NCBI GenBank assembly: GCA_025965735.1
Contig: JAOPWK010000141.1
Location: 1-15,511 of the forward strand
DNA: 15,511 bases
Origin: Frankiales bacterium
GTDB lineage: Bacteria > Actinomycetota > Actinomycetes > Mycobacteriales > SCTD01
Reading direction: 5' to 3'
Shown: piece by piece, positions 13,331 through 15,511 of the stretch
How positions within the stretch are numbered: position 1 is the first letter of the stretch
How the letters are laid out: every line of letters begins with the position of its first letter
Translations under genes and position numbers: made by a program
Notes under the pieces: generated by a model
Seen by the model: only the letters and a program-made list of their open reading frames with translations
Database searches by the model: none
What the model was told of the DNA's origin: nothing

Positions 13331-14335
13331 ATGGACGACCTCGAGAGCGCGATCGACGAGGTGGCGTCCGCCACCGGCTTCTCCGGCGTGGTCCGCGTGG
13401 ACCGAGCCGGGCGGCTCGAGCTGGCCAAGGCGTACGGCCTCGCTCACCGGGGCCACGCGGTCCCGAACACCGTCGACACGCAGTTCGGCACCGCCAGCGG
13501 CACCAAGACCCTGACGGCGCTGGTGGTGGCGAGCCTCGTGGAGGAGGGCCTGCTCGAGCTGACCACCGCGGTCCGCCCCGTGCTCGGCGACGACCTGCCG
13601 CTGATCGACGCTGCCGTCACCGTCGGGCACCTGCTCGCGCACCGGTCCGGCATCGGCGACTACTTCGACGAGGAGGTCGTCGAGTCGATGACCGACTACG
13701 TCATGCCGGTGCCGGTGCACCGGCTGGTGACGACGAGCGACTACCTCGCGGTGCTGGACGGGCACGCGCAGCGGTTCCCGCCGGGAGAGCGCTTCGCCTA
13801 CAACAACAGCGGGTTCGTCGTCCTGGCGCTGATCGCGGAGCGGGTCAGCGGCATCCCCTTCGACGCGCTCGTGCGGACGCGCGTGTGCGAGCCGGCGGGC
13901 ATGCCTGACACGGCCTTCCTGCGGTCCGACGAGCCGACGGCGCGGGCGGCGCTGGGATATCTCGCCGCGGACGGGCTGCGCACGAACGTCCTGCACCTGC
14001 CGGTGCGCGGCACGGGCGACGGCGGCATCTCCACCACCGCGGCGGACGTCGCCGCGCTGTGGTCCGCCCTGTACGCCGGCCGGATCGTCCCGCTGGAACG
14101 GCTCGCGGAGATGGTGCGCCCGCACAGCGACGTGCCGTCGGAGTCGGCCCGCTACGGGCTGGGCTTCTGGCTGCGCACGTCCGGCGACGCCGTCGTGATC
14201 CTCGGCGCCGATGCCGGGATCTCGTTCCAGAGCGTCCGTGACGAGGCGACCGGCGTGACCTGGACGGTGCTGTCCAACACCACGGACGGTGCCTGGCCCG
14301 TGGTCGGCCGGCTGCGCGAGCTGCTCGCGGCGTGA
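13331..14335 (+). CDS. serine hydrolase, class C beta-lactamase/PBP fold
   Basis: A 334-residue protein of the beta-lactamase-related (PF00144-type) family: esterases, D-aminopeptidases, DD-peptidases and class C enzymes. The nucleophile motif SxxK is S56-G-T-K59 in FGTASGTKT. The YxN motif is Y157-N-N159 in FAYNNSGF. HRSGIGDY (104-111) matches the common H-x-S-G-[IL] loop, and a GDGGISTTAADVAALWSALY segment follows. The third motif (KTG or HxG) appears as GADAG, without the basic or His residue, so it may be divergent. No signal peptide or membrane segment is seen, so it is probably cytoplasmic, which argues against a classical peptidoglycan or secreted beta-lactamase role. The substrate is unknown. 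It interrupts the usual steA-steB adjacency. Confidence 0.9.
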   Translation: MDDLESAIDEVASATGFSGVVRVDRAGRLELAKAYGLAHRGHAVPNTVDTQFGTASGTKTLTALVVASLVEEGLLELTTAVRPVLGDDLPLIDAAVTVGHLLAHRSGIGDYFDEEVVESMTDYVMPVPVHRLVTTSDYLAVLDGHAQRFPPGERFAYNNSGFVVLALIAERVSGIPFDALVRTRVCEPAGMPDTAFLRSDEPTARAALGYLAADGLRTNVLHLPVRGTGDGGISTTAADVAALWSALYAGRIVPLERLAEMVRPHSDVPSESARYGLGFWLRTSGDAVVILGADAGISFQSVRDEATGVTWTVLSNTTDGAWPVVGRLRELLAA

Positions 14336-14342
14336 TGAGGGT

Positions 14343-14359
14343 GCGGGGACCCGCCCCGC
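14343..14359 (+). terminator. terminator-like hairpin after the serine hydrolase gene
   Basis: GCGGGG (14343-14348) pairs with CCCCGC (14354-14359) around a 5-nt loop, starting 7 nt after the stop codon at 14333-14335. No T-tract. Confidence 0.45.
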
Positions 14360-14391
14360 GCGTCGTCCCGGACCTGGTCGACCGCCGCGAC

Positions 14392-14397
14392 TACCGT
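14392..14397 (+). promoter_or_regulatory. candidate -10 box upstream of steB
   Basis: TACCGT (14392-14397) fits TANNNT. It would start transcription around 14404, giving steB a ~113-nt leader, or a leaderless transcript of the small ORF at 14406. Confidence 0.4.
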
Positions 14398-14405
14398 TCC
14401 TCGTC

Positions 14406-14513
14406 GTGTCCTCCGCCGTCCTCCCTGCCCTCCCGAGCCACGTGCGAGCAACCCTGCCGGCCTGTGGCTCGAGCCGCACCCGGCAGCTGCGCACCACCCG
14501 GACGGAGAGCTGA
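14406..14513 (+). CDS. possible 35-aa leader ORF upstream of steB
   Basis: GTG 14406 lies 8 nt after a TACCGT -10-like box. It opens a 35-codon frame (VSSAVLPALPSHVRATLPAC, then a Ser/Arg/Thr-rich end) that stops at TGA 14511-14513, 3 nt before the steB GTG. Leaderless small ORFs ending just before the main gene are common in actinobacteria. No homology is recognised, and composition gives no real coding signal. It may equally be untranslated leader. Confidence 0.25.
   Translation: MSSAVLPALPSHVRATLPACGSSRTRQLRTTRTES
14454..14486 (+). other. stable hairpin in the steB leader
   Basis: CTGCCGG (14454-14460) pairs perfectly with CCGGCAG (14480-14486), and the enclosed 19 nt contain a further GGCT/AGCC self-complementary core. 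It sits 18 nt before the steB ribosome site GGAGAG (14504-14509) and could modulate translation or end transcription. Function is inferred. Confidence 0.35.
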
Positions 14514-14516
14514 CCC

Positions 14517-15476
14517 GTGGTCGACTTCCGGTACCACCTTGTCTCCATCATCGCCGTGTTCCTGGCGCTGGCAGTCGGCATCGTCGTGGGGACGGCAGCG
14601 CTCAACGGGCCCATCCAGGACGGGCTGCGCACGAGCATCAACCGGCTGACCGACGACAAGCGCAGCCTGGAGAGCGACGTCGAGCAGCTGCGCGGTGAGG
14701 TCACCGCGTCCGACGACTTCGCCACGCGCATCGGCCCGCAGCTCGTCGCCGGTGAGCTCGAGGACCAGCGCGTCCTGCTCGTGACCATGCCGGACACCCC
14801 GGGTGACCTCGCCGAGCGGGTGCGCCCGCTGCTCGCCGACGCAGGTGCCACGGTGACCGGTGCGCTCGAGGTGCGACCGGCGCTGGGAGAGCCCGAGCAG
14901 CGCCAGCTGCTGGAGGACCTCGTCGCGCAGGTCGTCCCCGCCGGCGTGAAGCTCCCCAGCGGCGAGCCGGTGGAGCGAGCCGCCGCGGAGCTGGCGGCCG
15001 CGCTCACCGTCGGCCCCGACGCCAAGGCGGTCGACGCCGGCGAAGCGCAGGCGGTCGTGTCCGCCTTCGAGGAGGCCGACCTGGTGCGCTTCACTGCCGA
15101 ACCGGGGGCGGAGGAGCAGATCACGCCGGCCACGATGGTTCTCGTGCTCACCGCTCCCGGTCCGGCGAAGGACCCGTCCGCAGCGGAACGGCAGCAGCTC
15201 GACGCGCTGCTCGCGCTGGCCGCGGCCTTCGACGGCCGGTCGCGAGGTGCGGTCGTCGCGGGTCCCGCCCGCTCGGCGCAGGCGGGTGGGCTCGTGCGGG
15301 CGCTGCGCGACCAGCGTGACGTCGCCGCCGACGTGTCGACCGTCGACAACGCCGACCGTGGTGTCGGCCGGGTGGCCGTCGTGCTGGCCCTGGCGGAGCA
15401 GGGCGACGAGCAGGTGGGGCAGTACGGCGCAGGGCCCGGTGCATCGGCGCCGCTGCCGGCCGCGGCGACGTCATGA
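14517..15476 (+). CDS. steB: SteB/MctB-like membrane-anchored protein (copper transporter family, Rv1698)
   Basis: A 319-residue protein of the MctB/CopB-like family. It begins MVDFRYHLVSIIAVFLALAV, giving a membrane helix at ~7-28 (continuing GIVVGTAAL). A coiled-coil-like stretch follows at ~35-65 (NRLTDDKRSLESDVEQLRGE), then an extracytoplasmic alpha/beta region. In mycobacteria Rv1698 (MctB) is linked to copper efflux across the outer membrane. In Corynebacterium SteB works with SteA in cell separation. Without evidence of a mycolate outer membrane here, the SteB role is the safer inference. GTG 14517 follows GGAGAG (14504-14509) with 7-nt spacing. It is unusually separated from steA. Confidence 0.9.
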   Translation: MVDFRYHLVSIIAVFLALAVGIVVGTAALNGPIQDGLRTSINRLTDDKRSLESDVEQLRGEVTASDDFATRIGPQLVAGELEDQRVLLVTMPDTPGDLAERVRPLLADAGATVTGALEVRPALGEPEQRQLLEDLVAQVVPAGVKLPSGEPVERAAAELAAALTVGPDAKAVDAGEAQAVVSAFEEADLVRFTAEPGAEEQITPATMVLVLTAPGPAKDPSAAERQQLDALLALAAAFDGRSRGAVVAGPARSAQAGGLVRALRDQRDVAADVSTVDNADRGVGRVAVVLALAEQGDEQVGQYGAGPGASAPLPAAATS

Positions 15477-15495
15477 CCGGCAGCGCCGCCCGCGC

Positions 15496-15511
15496 ATGAG
15501 GTCGGCGGCCA
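15496..15511 (+). CDS. possible start of the next gene (partial)
   Basis: An ATG at 15496 opens a frame that runs off the window (M-R-S-A-A). A closer ATG at 15473 overlaps the steB stop (ATGA) but reaches a TGA after 8 codons. That TGA overlaps the 15496 ATG, giving stepped ATGA overlaps. Too little is visible for a product, and no ribosome site is evident. Confidence 0.25.

Noticed and set aside
13208..15349. Very long open frame on the minus strand (~713 codons) opposite the serine hydrolase and steB
   Set aside because: It is antisense to two genes with clear family motifs; its translation is low-complexity Ser/Arg/Thr/Ala-rich and recognises no domain. Long antisense frames are expected at this GC content.

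Overview
This window comes from the chromosome of a high-GC Actinomycetota. Third positions are almost all G or C, many genes start with GTG, open frames are abundant on both strands, and the gene order matches the Mycobacterium tuberculosis Rv1691-Rv1698 neighbourhood: TPR protein, HAD phosphatase, small protein, tlyA, NAD kinase, recN, steA, steB/mctB. The genus cannot be fixed from this sequence alone.

Layout. Bases 1-330 hold the end of an rRNA operon: the 23S 3' tail, a spacer with two hairpins, 5S, and a strong 16-bp terminator hairpin. Next come a long TPR protein with a ~365-residue Arg/Gly/Ala-rich disordered N-terminus (369-2522) and a small SSB-like OB-fold protein (2679-3074). A DUF1015 gene on the minus strand (3128-4516) converges on them. 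A second TPR protein (4580-5059) and a HAD phosphatase (5083-6069) follow; the HAD gene apparently starts at CTG and meets a minus-strand SCP2-like gene (6073-6420) tail to tail. A probable operon then runs from a phasin-like protein with a histone-H1-like tail (6535-7227), through a 51-residue protein (7224-7379) and tlyA (apparent CTG start at 7381), to NAD kinase (8180-9088). recN (9122-10861) has its own promoter with a LexA/SOS-like box. After it come a small secreted protein (10993-11454) and steA (11506-12690).

steA and its usual neighbour steB (14517-15476) are separated by about 1.8 kb that looks rearranged. It holds the first ~50 codons of a DUF817 membrane-protein gene (+), butted tail to tail against the first ~112 codons of an ECF41/SigJ-like sigma factor gene (-), then an intact class C beta-lactamase-fold serine hydrolase (13331-14335). 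Both broken genes keep their 5' ends and promoters but have lost their 3' ends at the same point near 12866. This suggests a deletion joining two convergent genes, or an assembly join.

Functionally the window combines ribosome-related functions (rRNA, TlyA), cofactor supply (NAD kinase), DNA repair (RecN, SSB-like protein), lipid-related enzymes (HAD phosphatase, SCP2-like, phasin-like) and envelope/cell-separation proteins (SteA, SteB). A recurring regulatory theme is leaderless transcription: a TANNNT -10 box sits about 6 nt before the start codon of the DUF1015 gene, the DUF817 remnant and the serine hydrolase, with a weaker version at steA. No CRISPR array, insertion sequence, tRNA or prophage gene was seen.
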